Of a stretch of DNA of 64,000 bases, positions 9,906 to 21,907 are shown one piece after another (position 1 is the stretch's first letter; every line of letters begins with the position of its first letter). The position numbers were made by a program, and so were the translations under genes. The notes under the pieces were generated by a model. The model worked only from the letters and a program-made list of their open reading frames with translations. It was not told the origin of the DNA and did not search any database. Origin of the DNA: Dendrobium chrysotoxum (taxonomy: Eukaryota; Streptophyta; Magnoliopsida; Asparagales; Orchidaceae); contig CM034309.1 of the NCBI GenBank assembly GCA_019925795.1, forward strand, positions 25,662,729-25,726,728, in the 5' to 3' direction.

Positions 9906-11715
9906 TCTAGGACTCATTAAACCCCCTAATTAATTAACCCTAATTTACCCTTTAATTAGGACCCGACAACTTCAGAAAATTCTAATAAATTCATTTTAAA
10001 TCAAAAAAATACCCATAATATTTCAAACTCTTTAGAATTCAGTTCCTAATCCATGAAAATTAAAATCCCCTTGATTGGGCCTCAATCTGAACTTTAATTT
10101 AATTTTGATTAAAAATTACTTTTTAATTAAATTAAATAATTAAAAATAATTAAAAATTCTAAATTTTTTCCAAACACTTGGAAACACTTCTTTGGGTCTT
10201 TCCTGACCTTTGGGGGGTGATTCCAAGTAGTTTGGAACTAATTTGGATCAAAATTCCTAAAACAGCCCTTTAATTAAATAATTTCCATAATTCACTAAAT
10301 AGCCCAAACTTTGAAAAATCTTAACTAATTATAGAAAACTCCAAATTGGAAAAACTCAAAGGCATTCAAATCACATTAGGGTCTAGTATTTATTAAAAAT
10401 ATTATGATTCCAGAAAATCAATTTAAATTAAAAAGTCAACAATTCGGTCAAACTTAGTTCAAAACGAGACCAAAACTTCGAAAATTCATAACTTTGGATA
10501 GAAGAATCCAAATTGGGCATGCTTATAGTCTAACTGATCGGGTTAAGGTCTATTATTTTATAAAAATATTAACTATTTATAAACCTCTTTTAATCAAAAA
10601 AATCAATTTTAGACCCCTTTGACCTAGTGGATAGGGTGACCCCGGACCTCCTGAAAACCACTGGCTCAACTTAAATTTCAGAAAATATTCCTCTTAACTT
10701 AAAACCAGCACACTAACATAATAATAAATAAACTAATATGCCCCTTTTTTTAATCTTCAACCAACTAAATCAGCCTAACTAACCCATGGTTGCTACTGGG
10801 TAACCCAGGCCTACGAGGCTATTGACTTAGCCCCAAGGAATGTGGAATAAACTTCACGGCCTCAGTGTGAAACAAAGATAGTAATCATTGAACTCTTAAA
10901 ATATACCTAATTCTATCCTTAATACATTAATACTCAAACTCAAACCTAAACCTTTCCTTCAGACTTACAACAAACCTGGACACTAGATAACTTCAACTAA
11001 CTACCCAGCTTAGGATCTATCTCAGCTACACAGCTTTTCACACACACTTAGATGGTTTTTTAGGGCACCACTTCTAGACCTAGGCTAGGATGGTGTTTAT
11101 TTTTCTATTGTGTGCCGAGTTTTCTGAGATTTTACTGCGTGTTGTGATTGAGATGACGTTGGTGTGTTTGCTTACTTTTACTGTACTCTGGGAATTAATG
11201 TGATTGCACGATAGATTACCCATAGGTTAGGATCGATTTTGATACTAATGATATTTTCTACATGTGGTCATGCTCATGTAACGCTAATAAAAGGGGGGAA
11301 ATAATCATGATTTAAATACTAACGCTGTTTCATGCAAGTGCTTCAGAAATTGCTCAGCCCCCCTAAATAAATGAGGGCTAAAATAATAAATCATTATAAA
11401 TTACTACAGGTGCTCCAGAACTGCTTAGCCCTCAAAATAATTAAGAGCATGGCCAAGTGTGGCTGTGATGAGTATTTTTATTTCTACATAAACTGCTTGG
11501 GATGATTTTATTAGGATAACCTTGCAGGAGAGTCTAGATTTTATTGCTTTCATTTAATATAAATTATTTATAATATTGGTTAAGAGTTGTGAAAGTTTAT
11601 TTTGAGTGGGGATACAAGAATCCAAAGATTAGATTTCAAAAAGGAAAGGACACCCAATATGAGGATAGTCCTTTTCTATTTGAAAATTCAAATTTGGATT
11701 ATTCTACTATCCAAA

Positions 11716-11790
11716 GAGTCCAAGGAAGAGGAGATCCAAGGAGTCCAAGGAAGAGGAGATCCAGGAGTCCAAGGAAGAGAAGATCAAGAA
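11716..11790 (+). repeat. Three tandem 24-25-bp units in giant LTR A
   Basis: Units start with GAGTCCAAGGAAGAG at 11716, 11741 and 11765. Copy B has four units (30761-30862), so copy number changes between copies. Confidence 0.8.
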
Positions 11791-13258
11791 GGTGAAGACC
11801 GAGAGTATCCCACTCAAAATGACTTGCGTCTATTTTAGGATTAGAAATTCGGGTTGTAAGCAGTGGTCCCCAGCCACTTTAATTTTCTGTAGACCCTGGG
11901 ATTAGAAATTCGGATTGTAATTAAGGGCAGTTGGCCTATGGATATTTATTTGATTAATTTGATTATTTATTATTGTTTGATTTGATGTTGATTATGCATA
12001 GGTTATATGCTTTTCTTAGTTTCTTGGAGTCTTGCATGCCATTTTTATTTTAGCATGGATTCCGTTAGGCTCTCTAAGGACTAAAATATTTTCTACTCAT
12101 AACTAATATTTAAAATTTTAAGGTTTAAATAATTTAGCAACCTAACGATCTAGGAAACTGTCAGAATTATCTGGAGTCGCATGCATATTAATATATTTCC
12201 TCTCTCCTTCTATAAGACACTTCCCCGCCTGCGGGTAGAGTCCGGATAATCTGACCTATGAGGATGAGGTGTCGGACCTGGGGAAGCCCAGTCTATTTCT
12301 AAAAATTATTTTTATAAGCCTTTTTGAAATTCTATGCATACCTGATTTGGATACTTCAATTAGCATGCATTGCATTAGAAATCAACTAAATTAAAATTTT
12401 AATTGCATTAGCTCTAGAAACATTCACCCTATATAAGTATGGGGCTAATTAGGAGACTCTCTAGATGTCGGCCCTATTTCTAAAGAACTATAACCTACCC
12501 ACCCATCTTTCATAAATGACTGGACATCATGGATTTTATACGACTAGGTGGTTAGTTGGCTCCCCAATCCAGGCTGGGGTAAGTCCAGGTTTTGTATTGC
12601 ATTAGCTAGGACACGGGTGTTAGTGTTGTGGGTAGAACACTAAACCCATTAGATTTAGGATTCAAGACTACTATTGTTTAATAGCATGCCTCATCAGCAG
12701 GTAAGTCTTCTATCGTCTAGAGACTATAAACCCTACCTATCTGCGTCACACGGATGACGCCACCTCCATCTTTCTCTCCTGCATATTTTGAGTGCATGAT
12801 TTTATTTTCTCCAGTTTCTTCTTACTACCCTAGTCCCTCTGGATGCTGATCTGAGCCGTGCATGTTGATTAAGCCTAGTTGAACTTTTCTTCCCCTTCGA
12901 ATAGGATTTCCTAGTCTTCGCTTTATGTGCCGATCCCATTCGAGAGTATAATATAGAATCCTTAATTGAGAATTTTCTCAGGCCGTGGCTTGAGATATAA
13001 TTAACCATGGGGGCTTGCGCCCGTGGGAAACTGAATCCCACTTTCAAATAAACCCCACTCGAGCTGATGTATCAGATGGGGGAAACATGTTGTGATGATA
13101 AGGTCACATATATTGTTACCCATCGGGGTGTGCTGGTGAGAGCCACTATCCTCAATGGTTAATCGTATGTGTGATCGAATCTGCCCTCCCATTGGCCAGA
13201 TACCGTCTCCCCTCGCGGGGAGGCGGTGTTTTGTGTCCTTTCGGAGGTCCACAAAAAG

Positions 13259-15275
13259 ATAAGATTCTATTAGAGTAACTGATTTAGATGTTGATGGAGG
13301 TCTTTAACATCATAAGCTTGGCTATATGAGTAAAAAATATATAAATTCACTTCTTACTAAAGAAAAATTTCTTGATTTAAAATTTATAAATTTAATTTTT
13401 GTGAAGATTGCGTATATGGCAACCAACAGAATGCGAGTTTCTCAAAGACTGGTTTAAAGGTAAAGTCAAAAAAGTCGGCGTTAGTGCATACTAATGTATG
13501 GGGTCCTATGCTAATTTCTTCTATAGGAGGATCTTTATATTTTATCACTTTTATTGATGATCACAATATAAATATATAGTTATACTTATAAAAATACAAG
13601 TCAGATGTGTTTGAAGTATCCAAGCAATGGAAAGCCATGATTGAAAATGAGACAAGTTTAAACCTCAAATGTCTTATATTAAATAATATTGATGAGTATC
13701 ATGACAAGAAGTTCAAGGAGTAATGTGCTTTGAATGGGATCAAACATGGGTTCACTATTCTAAGAACTCCACAGTAGAACGGTGTTGCATAGTGCATGAA
13801 TAAAATTATCACTGAATGTGCCAAGAGCATGAGGCTACATGCTGGTCTACCCAAGAAGTTCTGAGCGGAGGTAATGAATACTATTATTTATCTAATCAAT
13901 CGTAGTCCATCAATTCCTTTGAATGAGAGATTACCCGATGAAGCCTAGAGTGGCAATGAGATAAGTTTATATCACCTCAAAATTTTTTAGTTATTTATTC
14001 TATATTCAGGTTGATGTAGGATCTAAGAGTAAGTTGATACAAAATTTATCAAATATGCATTCACTGGATATAACTCAAATAAATTTGGCTATAAATTATG
14101 GGATTATCCTAATTAAAAGTTCATCAAGAGTAGGGATGTTACATTCAATAAAAAAGAAATATATAAGATTATAAACTGTAGGAGATTCTTCCAAATATAT
14201 TTAGATAAAGGATAATAACGATCAATAAGATAAAGATAGAAGGCATGCTCAAGCTGATGAAGCACAAATAGTTCCTCAAACACCTGTTACTGAAGTTAGG
14301 ATATCCAACAAAATCTCAGAACTAGTATAAATATATTCTCTCTTTTTGTACTATCTATTACTGACATATGATGGCGATCTAGAATGCTATAATGAGGCTA
14401 TTCAAGTTGATAGAAGCAAGCCATGGATGATGATATATATTCATTTGAGTTGAATTAGACTTGGGAGTTGATAGAGCTATCAGATGGCAAGATAGAACTG
14501 TTGAATAAGTGTTTATAGGTTGAAAGAAGAACCTGATGGCATTAACTGCTATAAGGCCAGACTTATAGTTAAAGGTTTTCAACAAAGAGAAGGAGTGGGC
14601 TATACTAAAATTTTCTATCTAATGGTGAAGATGATTGTAGTCAGAGTTATGTTGAGCATAGTAGCAGTGGAGGATGTAAATATATCATTTCATGGTGATC
14701 TTGAAGAAGAGCTGTATATGATGTAACCTAGGGATATGTGGTCACAAGTAAAGAAGATATGGCGTATAGGTTCAGAAAAGCCTATATCGCCTGGAGCAGA
14801 CACTAAGATAATGGTAAAGAAGACAAGGATATTTAGATTTTGATCTTACTTAAGATCTTGATGGTAGGAGAAGCACAACTGGTTATATCTTCACTTTGGG
14901 AAAGATTGTAGTGAGTTAAATTTCCAAGTTATAAAATATTATAGCGCTCTCAATCATAGAAGCCGAGTATATAATTATCACTAAGGCTAGCAAGGAGATA
15001 ATATAGTTACAAAGTTTTTTGGAAAAACTTGGCAAAGGGAAAAGGAATGGAAAGTTATATTATAATAGCATGAGCACTATTTATTTAGCCAAGAATGTTG
15101 CATTCCATGCAAGGACGAAGCACATTCAGCTTAGGTATCATTTTATTAGATCACTTATTGAATATGGTCAGTTATCTTTGAAGAAAATTCACACGATCCA
15201 AAATCCTACGGACATAATAACAAAGATGGTGATAGTTGATAAGCTAAATCTATATAGCGTTAATTGGTCTTAATA
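13259..15275 (+). pseudogene. copia-1 pol relic (integrase, RT, RNase H)
   Basis: Resumes the copia frame after the solo LTR. Integrase pieces are readable near 13730-13940 (KHGFTILRTPQQNG with stops, then MRLHAGLPKKF, and the LINRSPS segment). An RT piece is at 14520-14726 (NCYKARLIVKGFQQREGVGY with downstream DVNISFHGDLEEELYM, the usual DVKTAFLHG region). The tail of RNase H is at 14850-15273 (DLDGRRSTTGYIF; later YLAKNVAFHARTKHIQ and YHFIR). Parts of RT, including the catalytic YVDD, cannot be found. There are many frameshifts and stops. Confidence 0.8.
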
Positions 15276-15361
15276 AAGGATGAGAGTAGAGTGAGCCACA
15301 CTACTATGATTGGAGCTACATATCATGAGAAGGATTAATTACAATTAGTTTTCAAGTGGGA

Positions 15362-15912
15362 TAATAATAGTTTTGTATGGAATCACATTATATCGATTAA
15401 TCGGGTTGTACTGTTGCCTCAACCCTCAATTTTATTGGTTGTGCTTGCTGGGGAATTATAAGGGGTCCACCCCTAGCTTAAGTTTGAATTCTTTGCATTA
15501 ATTTTTTTTAATGTATAATAGTATAATGTTGCAGCGCTATATACCCATGCGCTATGGTGATGTATTATCTGGTTGGACTTAGATAGAGAGTGGAGCGTTG
15601 TGGCGTTATAACTCAGGCAGGTGATAAATAGTGAAGCGTTGTGGTGCTTCAAACCCAGACGTTGCCAAACAGACTAAGATAGAGAGTGGAGAGTCATGTC
15701 ACTCTAAACCTGATGCTGCAAGATGGACTGATAGTTTTCTCTCATTTTTTTTTGAAGGGTTTCATCGCTTGGGTGGTTTTAATGTGTATCGCTTTGTTAG
15801 TTTTAGTAAGATAACAGTGTAAGAGTGAAGAGATATAAAGAGAGAGTGAAAGAGAAGAGAGATTTGTGTTATTTCTCTCAAATTTTTATAGTGAATTTTT
15901 TGGTGTGGTGTG
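15362..15912 (+). repeat. copia-1 3' LTR, first part
   Basis: It follows a purine tract AAGTGGGA and aligns with the 5' LTR up to GGTGTGGTG, where an insertion interrupts it. The LTR resumes at about 18125 (GTGTGGCTCCATAG). It contains an extra duplicated block around 15580-15720. Confidence 0.75.
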
Positions 15913-16029
15913 TCACGCTCTAGAATTAAAATTAAAAAAATTCTTCTTTTATCCTTTATTATACAACAATCAGAGCTATCTTCTATCAGCAATAAATTGT
16001 GAAAATAACTTTTATAATCCAAAATATCA

Positions 16030-16032
<3 letters not shown>

Positions 16033-16105
<73 letters not shown>
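16033..16105. repeat. (TA)n microsatellite, about 36 units
   Basis: An uninterrupted TA run of 73 bases within the LTR-like insertion. Confidence 0.95.
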
Positions 16106-16107
<2 letters not shown>

Positions 16108-17675
16108 TTACTCCAAAAATTATATATAATACTCATGAATCATAAAATCATAACATGTCTATCCAAATTCTGAGTATAAAAGAATAACTAAAATTAAAAA
16201 AAAAAAGAAACCTGAAGTATCCTAATCAATCTCACACTCTGCTCCCTTGCCCTTATATGAAATCATTTAAACTATATATAATGAGCTAAACAGCCCAACA
16301 GGTCACACTGAAATTTTATTATTGAATTCAAAATACGGTAGAGAAGCAATATATATAACGCTAGTCAATTAATAACAATAATAGTTATATGATCAATAAT
16401 CAGTGCAGGACTAGTAAAACTCACATACAGTAGTAGTATAATCTATAAATAATAAAACAATATGATATAAAAGCTAGTAAATCAATATAGTGGGAAAATT
16501 AGTAAACTAATACGGGAGTTGAATCAAATCAATAAAGCAGTCATCGTATCAGTATTATCAATCAAAAAAGCAATCATATAAAGCACTAAAAACCAAAATA
16601 TTGGTAAAGAATTGTCGAACTCAAATCAATGCAGTAAAATCTTATAATTATGTACACATACTATGGTGAGTCTATATTAGTATCATATCGATATCTTAAT
16701 TACATGCTCAGTATGTTATATGCTCAGTATCAATAATCAATACAGTGAATTAATAATAGTAATAGTTTAGTAACAATATCGGTGTTTGTATTGGTAACAA
16801 TAAATCTAGTGACAATAATAGTAAATCAGTGTCATAACAGTAATCCATATAGTAACAATGAATCTGTAACATACATTTCAATAGCCACATTAATCAAGAA
16901 GTCATAGTTATCATGATATTTTTCAGTATCGTATCCGTATCCATAAACCATTAGCTTAGTAAACAGAGTTATCACTCTTTATCCGTCAGCACAATAATAA
17001 CTCCTTACAACTCTCAATTGTTACTTTAAAATTTTTGCATCGTTGTATCAGATAGCATCAAACTATAATATTTAAAGGAAAGCTTATCGGCTCACCATCT
17101 TGTATAGGTCAATCAATATTTAACCAATGGGTCAACCAGTATTTACTTATCTTTCACACACATTCCAATAAAAATAATATCGACCAGCTATTACCCAATC
17201 ACAACCATTATTTCACTCCCAATGCTTGTATAATAATATGCTTAAATAAAATATTTGTTGAGTAAAAATGTATAGTTTCAAAACATAACTGAATTATCAA
17301 CCATTGTATAAAACATCATTTCAAGACTTTAATCATATTAAAACACTATTTTTGAAAGTCTAGATTATTTTCTATTCAATTAAAAGCACACAAATTTTAA
17401 AATACCCAATATAAATTTTTTAGAAAATACTCAAAATTAAGAATCTTAATCTTAAGACATATAAAAAGTTAAGCGGTTAAAGTTTTACTGGTGCAAAGTT
17501 ATTCATATTTTTCGGTAACAGAAATAAAAATTTAATCAGAGAAATCTCAAAAACATTGATTTTTTTTAAAATAGAGATTGATATAATATGACCTACCTAG
17601 ATCCAGACAATATTTTTAACTGTCTTGATGGCTAAAAAGGACTCGAAGAGGCTTAAATCGAAGTTTCACTTTCTT

Positions 17676-17679
<4 letters not shown>

Positions 17680-17741
<62 letters not shown>
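17680..17741. repeat. (CT)n microsatellite, about 30 units
   Basis: An uninterrupted CT run of about 62 bases within the LTR-like insertion. Confidence 0.95.
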
Positions 17742-17743
<2 letters not shown>

Positions 17744-18124
17744 ACTGGCTGACTTGATATTCAAATGAATCAGAATAGTAGATTTTAAAATATATAAAAA
17801 TTAAAATAATGGCCTAGCACTACGGCACAACCACCTAGTGCTATGACGCTAGTTCTTTTTATTATCAAAATACAAGGACCGGAGAGCTGAAATATCACTA
17901 TTTGGTGTCTGGTACTGTAGCAGCACTGATGCGCTCAAATAGTAATATTTTTCAAATTTTGTCAAAATTCACTCCAAATATTTGAGACTCAGCCTAGATC
18001 ACATACAACTATTTTCAAGCATTAAAAGACTTCCAAACATATGCAAATGAATTCAAAACATAAAATTTCAAATCTTAACCTTTTAAAATTTCCTATCGTT
18101 ACTTGTTGCATTTTCCAGTTGTTA

Positions 18125-18250
18125 GTGTGGCTCCATAGTTTTTTTTTTTTCCTCAATTTCAAATTTTTTCACAATAATTCCTGATGTTCTTTATTTTCGG
18201 TGCATTTTCTTTTTCCTATTTTTATTTGCTGCAAGATTTACTTCCCCAAC
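18125..18250 (+). repeat. copia-1 3' LTR, second part
   Basis: Matches the last 120 or so bases of the 5' LTR (landmarks GCTCCATAGTTTTT, GATGTTCTTTATTTTCG and TATTTGCTGC), closing the split 3' LTR. Confidence 0.75.
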
Positions 18251-19311
18251 CCTATGTTTTACCTATTTTTAGAATTGTGAAGTTTAATCTCTATAGCTGA
18301 AAATAATTCTAACTCACACCTAAATCGAGCTATGGATAGTACAACCATTCATGAAAAAAAACAATTACATAGCAACCAAGGAATTGCTCTTCTTCCTAAA
18401 TCTAAGAAAACCAGATACAGCTATATTTAATCTAATAGATTCCCTCTTAAATTCTTTCACAATCCATCCTCTGCACTCAATCGAATTATATACCGAGCTA
18501 AATTATAAAACTGAGTGGGCATTAACATCTAATAAGTAAAGAGATTCTTGTAAGCCCCTTTTGCCAATCTTTTGTAAACTTCAAGACCTAATTTTTTTAT
18601 AGAAAATCAAACAAATAAAGCTGCTATAGAGATTCGGCTTAAGGAAATATTCGTAAATAAACATTGTGCATCTGATTCGGCTTACCAACTTGAATCAGAA
18701 TGATGGATAAGAACCGTTGAAGGGGTAGTGAGGCTCTATAGCAATATTTTGTAGGTATTAGATTCCGCGAAGCATGGATGGTTGTAGCTTTAATTTGAAC
18801 GTTTGGGATGAATAATTAGGAAGGGGCAAAATTGAAGTTAAACCTAACACGTTCATGATTGCCTCTCTTAGGCCTTTCTTCTTAAAGTTTCAGTCACATC
18901 TACCGAATAATTTAACAAAATTCTATGAAAATCATTGACAAGTTTTTCTAAAAAAAATAACTCAACCGCCATAAAATTATGATAATTTCTATCAACAAAA
19001 TCATTAGATAACAAAAGGGTTAAATGCTATGATCTTAAGCATCAAAATTATCTAAAATTAGGCATTATTTGAGACAACTTTCTTATTACTTTCTAATAAA
19101 TTTTTACTATTTGAGAGATGTATCTTATAGCTAAAGGATAAAATCTTTCATTTTCTTATTTTGTATAAAGAAGTTAAGAATGTCTTCGTGAGCTTAATAC
19201 TATTTTACATCTCATTGTTGTTATTATTATTATTATTATTGATAAAACAATGCAGTCTTTCATATTTGCCATTATTTTAATACCTAATACAATCATGCAT
19301 CGGCTAGTAGT
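18251..19311. other. A/T-rich intergenic region
   Basis: About 1.06 kb without a supportable gene. Around 19055-19120 a sequence like TTTGAGACAACTTTCTTATT resembles an eroded end of the Tourist-like MITE family. Confidence 0.45.
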
Positions 19312-19314
19312 TTA

Positions 19315-19441
19315 GGCTTCGTTTGGGACGATTTTTTTATTCCTCTTTAAAGCAGTTTTTTAGTACAAAGTTTTTTAAACTAAAAGTTTTTATACTAATG
19401 TTGTTTTAAAAAATAATAAGAAAACTGTCTTCGACGAAGCC
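19315..19441. mobile_element. Tourist-like MITE, copy 3
   Basis: The left terminus GGCTTCGTTTGGGACG is mirrored by the right terminus TCTTCGACGAAGCC, with inner complementary arms. Flanked by TTA (19312-19314) and TCA (19442-19444). Confidence 0.75.
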
Positions 19442-19467
19442 TCAGTCACAACAACGATAAACATGTT

Positions 19468-20105
19468 GGGGTGTCAATATTTGACATGAGCTGAAAATCC
19501 GTCCCGAAAATTTCGAATTAGGGTCAACCCATTTGTGAAATAGGTCGGATTTTGGTTCAATAAATTGACCCGTTTCAAAAATCTGGTCGGGTTCGGGTTG
19601 ACCCGAAAACTTGAAAATGACCCGGATCGACTCGTTCCAATTACAATGACCCGAAAATCCCGCCGTCTACCTCTCCTGTGCCCGTCATCCCGCATGAAGG
19701 CCTCGCCGTCTGCCTCTCCGCCATCCCGTGATCCCACTGACTGCCGTCCTGCTGGCGCCGGCGACATTCCTTCTTATGCATTTTAGTAAACCCTAGGCCA
19801 ACGACATTCCGTCCCGCCAGCGACGCCGTCCTGCGGGGTTAGGGTCAACCCCGACGTCCGTCACATTGTCTTCCAGTTCTGGGGCTTCAACTCCGACGTC
19901 CCTCAATGGCATCAACGCTGGCGACATTCCTCTCACGTGCTTCTTCAGTCATAACCCGTGTAGGGTCGGGTCAACCTGGAAACCCGACCGCGTCGGGTCT
20001 GGGTTGAGCTTTCCGATCCGTTTGTAAAAATGGGTCATATCCAATAGTGCTGGGTTAATTTTGAATTCGACCCGAATCCGACCCGCAACCCAATTTTGAC
20101 ATCTC
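19468..20105. mobile_element. Non-autonomous TIR element with GGGTGTCAA-type ends and GC-rich core
   Basis: The left end GGGGTGTCAATATTTGAC and the right end CAATTTTGACATCTC are imperfect inverted termini. Subterminal zones are filled with GACCCG/CGGGTC pieces in both orientations, a pattern common in plant hAT-like non-autonomous elements. The core (19660-19900) is GC-rich and has three GCGACATTCC-like motifs. No transposase is present. A convincing 8-bp duplication was not found. Confidence 0.5.
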
Positions 20106-20216
20106 ATGTACACATAACTAAAAGCTTTCTTCTCAATAAAAGAAAGGTGCATCAAATTCATAATCTAATCCCACAAAACTAACAATGCCGTGAACTTCAA
20201 AACCTCAATAAATTTA

Positions 20217-20320
20217 GGTTTAGTTTGGAAAGACTTTTTTATTATTTTTTAAAGTAATTTTTTAGTTACTTTTTTTAAATAGCAAACAAATATTGAAAAA
20301 AAATTATCTTAAATGAAACC
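20217..20320. mobile_element. Tourist-like MITE, copy 4, with TTA duplications
   Basis: GGTTTAGTTTGGAAAGAC on the left and ATCTTAAATGAAACC on the right, with perfect TTA flanks at 20214-20216 and 20321-20323. Confidence 0.7.
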
Positions 20321-20939
20321 TTAATTCTTCTGAGTGCAACAACTTGATAACGGTATTGTGACCTCTTCTTTGATGGCTAGCTTGGAGGTTTCAGTAGCAG
20401 TGTGTAACAGAGTTAAGGTTAAATTTAACGGAAGAGAACAAGAGATATATTTGATGTTAATTTGAAATAAGGACGATATATTTGTAAATAAGAATATTTG
20501 TGTCACCGCTATATATGTAAATCACTCATTAAATTCTTCCGTCTTACAATATGCTCGAATAACCAAAACAAAAGCATATTTGATAAAAAACTATTAGTAT
20601 TTTATATAATAATTATAACATTTTTTTATATTTTTAAATAAATAATTTTCTATTTTAATAATTTCCCTTTCATTTCTTACACAAAAATTAAAGCTCCAAA
20701 TTAAATTTTTTTCCGTCCATCATTAACGGCAAGCTTAACCGAAAGTCATGCCAAGAGCAAAAAAATGATCTAAGAATACCTCAGCTTATGGAGGACTTCA
20801 ATTTATGTTAAGATTAATATATATTATGATATTAAATATATATATATATATATATATATTAAATATAAATTAAAAAAAATGTCTATTCTAATATAAATTA
20901 AATTAGGATTTTTTATATGGCAGCCCATCGGCCAAAAAG
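20321..20939. other. Intergenic region downstream of the NHL gene
   Basis: A/T-rich, with a short TA run near 20838-20860. The 3' UTR of the minus-strand NHL gene should fall in its right part. No other coding sequence is seen. Confidence 0.5.
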
Positions 20940-21548
20940 TTATGGATCAACAACACAATTTGGTTGACCCAAGAGCATGACCTGACCCGATGCACCTTTC
21001 TTGAGCCCAACTAAGAGATCACACTTCACATATATTCCAACCCACCCGCTCTTAAACGGTCCGGGCCGGTACCTCACCCGACCTATGATCACCAACCGCA
21101 GCGCCACCACACCATAACCCTCGTCATTCATTAGCTCCGTCTCGACCTCGGTCGAAACTGGCACAATATCCGCTCCGAAGACTGGAGACACCACCACAGT
21201 ACCTTCCGCCTCTTGATACAACGACGGCAGCGACGACGACGGAGTTATCGGCTGATCGCGGTATGAAACGTAGGCGCAAAGGTGGTCGAGCTGAATGGCA
21301 GCGCGGCTATTCGGGTTGCGAATGGCGACTGTTAACTGCATGTTGGTAGAGATGGCGACGGCCGGCACGGCTGAGGTGGATTTGGTTAAGCGGTAGATGG
21401 CTGCGCCGAGCACGGTGAAGTGGGGGCGAGAGGGGCCATAGACGAGGTAGAGCACGAGGGCAGTGATGCCGGCGAGGATGAAGAGAGTGGAGATGGCAGA
21501 GCAGAGGAGTCGGAAGTTTGTGCTGGGAGGTGTTCCTTTTTTTTCCAT
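20940..21548 (-). CDS. NDR1/HIN1-like (NHL) LEA_2-domain membrane protein
   Basis: A 202-residue single-exon frame. I start at the Met of MEKKGTPPS (codon 21548-21546): the frame runs further upstream, but that extension is low-complexity and NHL proteins normally have a short cytosolic tail before the membrane segment. Residues about 13-35 (FRLLCSAISTLFILAGITALV and on) form one transmembrane helix, followed by the LEA_2 beta domain. It includes the family's N-P-N-S motif (AIRNPNSR), YVSYRDQPI, and a C-terminal GIYVKCDLLVGLKK strand, ending in NCVVDP. Family members are plasma-membrane proteins linked to defence and stress responses; the role here is inferred by family. The frame is intact and GC-rich relative to its surroundings, so it is probably functional. 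Confidence 0.88.
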   Translation of the reverse strand: MEKKGTPPSTNFRLLCSAISTLFILAGITALVLYLVYGPSRPHFTVLGAAIYRLTKSTSAVPAVAISTNMQLTVAIRNPNSRAAIQLDHLCAYVSYRDQPITPSSSLPSLYQEAEGTVVVSPVFGADIVPVSTEVETELMNDEGYGVVALRLVIIGRVRYRPGPFKSGWVGIYVKCDLLVGLKKGASGQVMLLGQPNCVVDP

Positions 21549-21751
21549 TGGAGATGGAATGCTGTGTTTAGGGGAGAAGTGGTGATTGATATAGAGAGAA
21601 GTGGGGGTGGCGAGCTTGATATTGACGAAGGAATGGAATCGAATATTGTAGTGGGGATTAAAGAGCGGATGGAAGTGAGTTTTTGAATTGGTAAAGTATG
21701 AATTCTGGTTTGCCACTTAGGAAGGTGTGTATGATTCTCAACTCAAGGAAG

Positions 21752-21759
21752 GTTTTATA
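21752..21759 (-). promoter_or_regulatory. Candidate TATA box of the NHL gene
   Basis: TATAAAAC on the minus strand, about 200 bases upstream of the chosen start codon. Position and sequence fit a plant core promoter; no other evidence. Confidence 0.4.
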
Positions 21760-21907
21760 GACAAAGTTATATAGTGAAATAGTATAAAAGCTTTCAAAAA
21801 TGATTAATACTTAATTAATGAACATGAAAAAAAAACAACTTTATGAACCTAAAAAATTATAGAAAAAGGGAAGTGCTTTGGATTTTTATCATTCCAAAAC
21901 TTTCTTG

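Larger units (their letters stand above)
8299..13253 (+). mobile_element. Giant solo LTR A (4,955 bp), AAAAG target duplication
   Basis: A single unit beginning TGTTGACCTT and ending GGAGGTCCACA is flanked by perfect AAAAG copies (8294-8298, 13254-13258) and interrupts the copia-1 coding region. No gag or pol motif, primer site or second LTR is visible, so it is best read as a solo LTR left by recombination between the two LTRs of a large element. The same unit occurs at 25686-32315 with a different duplication, confirming both ends. Regions in order: TTGACC/GGTCAA-rich upstream part (8299-8720), TATA box at 8829, GC-rich part with hairpins (8950-9640), A/T-only tract (9650-9905), long unique part, GAGTCCAAGG tandem repeats (11716-11790), and a conserved 3' kilobase. 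Short open frames inside (for example 8907-9149) are not shared between copies as protein. Confidence 0.85.
15913..18124 (+). mobile_element. LTR-like insertion inside the copia-1 3' LTR (probable gypsy solo LTR)
   Basis: About 2.2 kb of non-coding DNA interrupts the LTR. It begins TGTCACGCTCTAG, a common start of plant Tekay/Del-type gypsy LTRs, and lacks gag or pol. The flanks TGGTG on the left and TAGTG on the right could be a 5-bp duplication with one change, but the right end does not close with a clean CA, so the boundary is uncertain by several bases. It holds the TA and CT microsatellites listed separately. Confidence 0.5.
6479..18250 (+). mobile_element. Old Ty1/copia retrotransposon (copia-1), split by two insertions
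   Basis: The element has a 5' LTR (6479-7073), a primer site, decayed gag and protease (7114-8298), integrase, RT and RNase H relics (13259-15275), and a 3' LTR (15362-15912 continuing at about 18125-18250). Removing the giant solo LTR (8299-13253 plus one AAAAG copy) and the insertion at about 15913-18124 leaves about 4.6 kb, the normal copia length. No matching duplication flanks the outer ends, as expected for an old copy. Coding frames carry many stops and shifts. Confidence 0.85.

Noticed and set aside
15762..16136. Open frames with Ile-Tyr repeats on both strands
   Set aside because: They are translations of the (TA)n microsatellite, not proteins.
6479..18250. Target duplication for copia-1
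   Set aside because: Bases flanking the outer LTR ends (TCATC and the sequence after 18250) do not match; the copy is probably too old.
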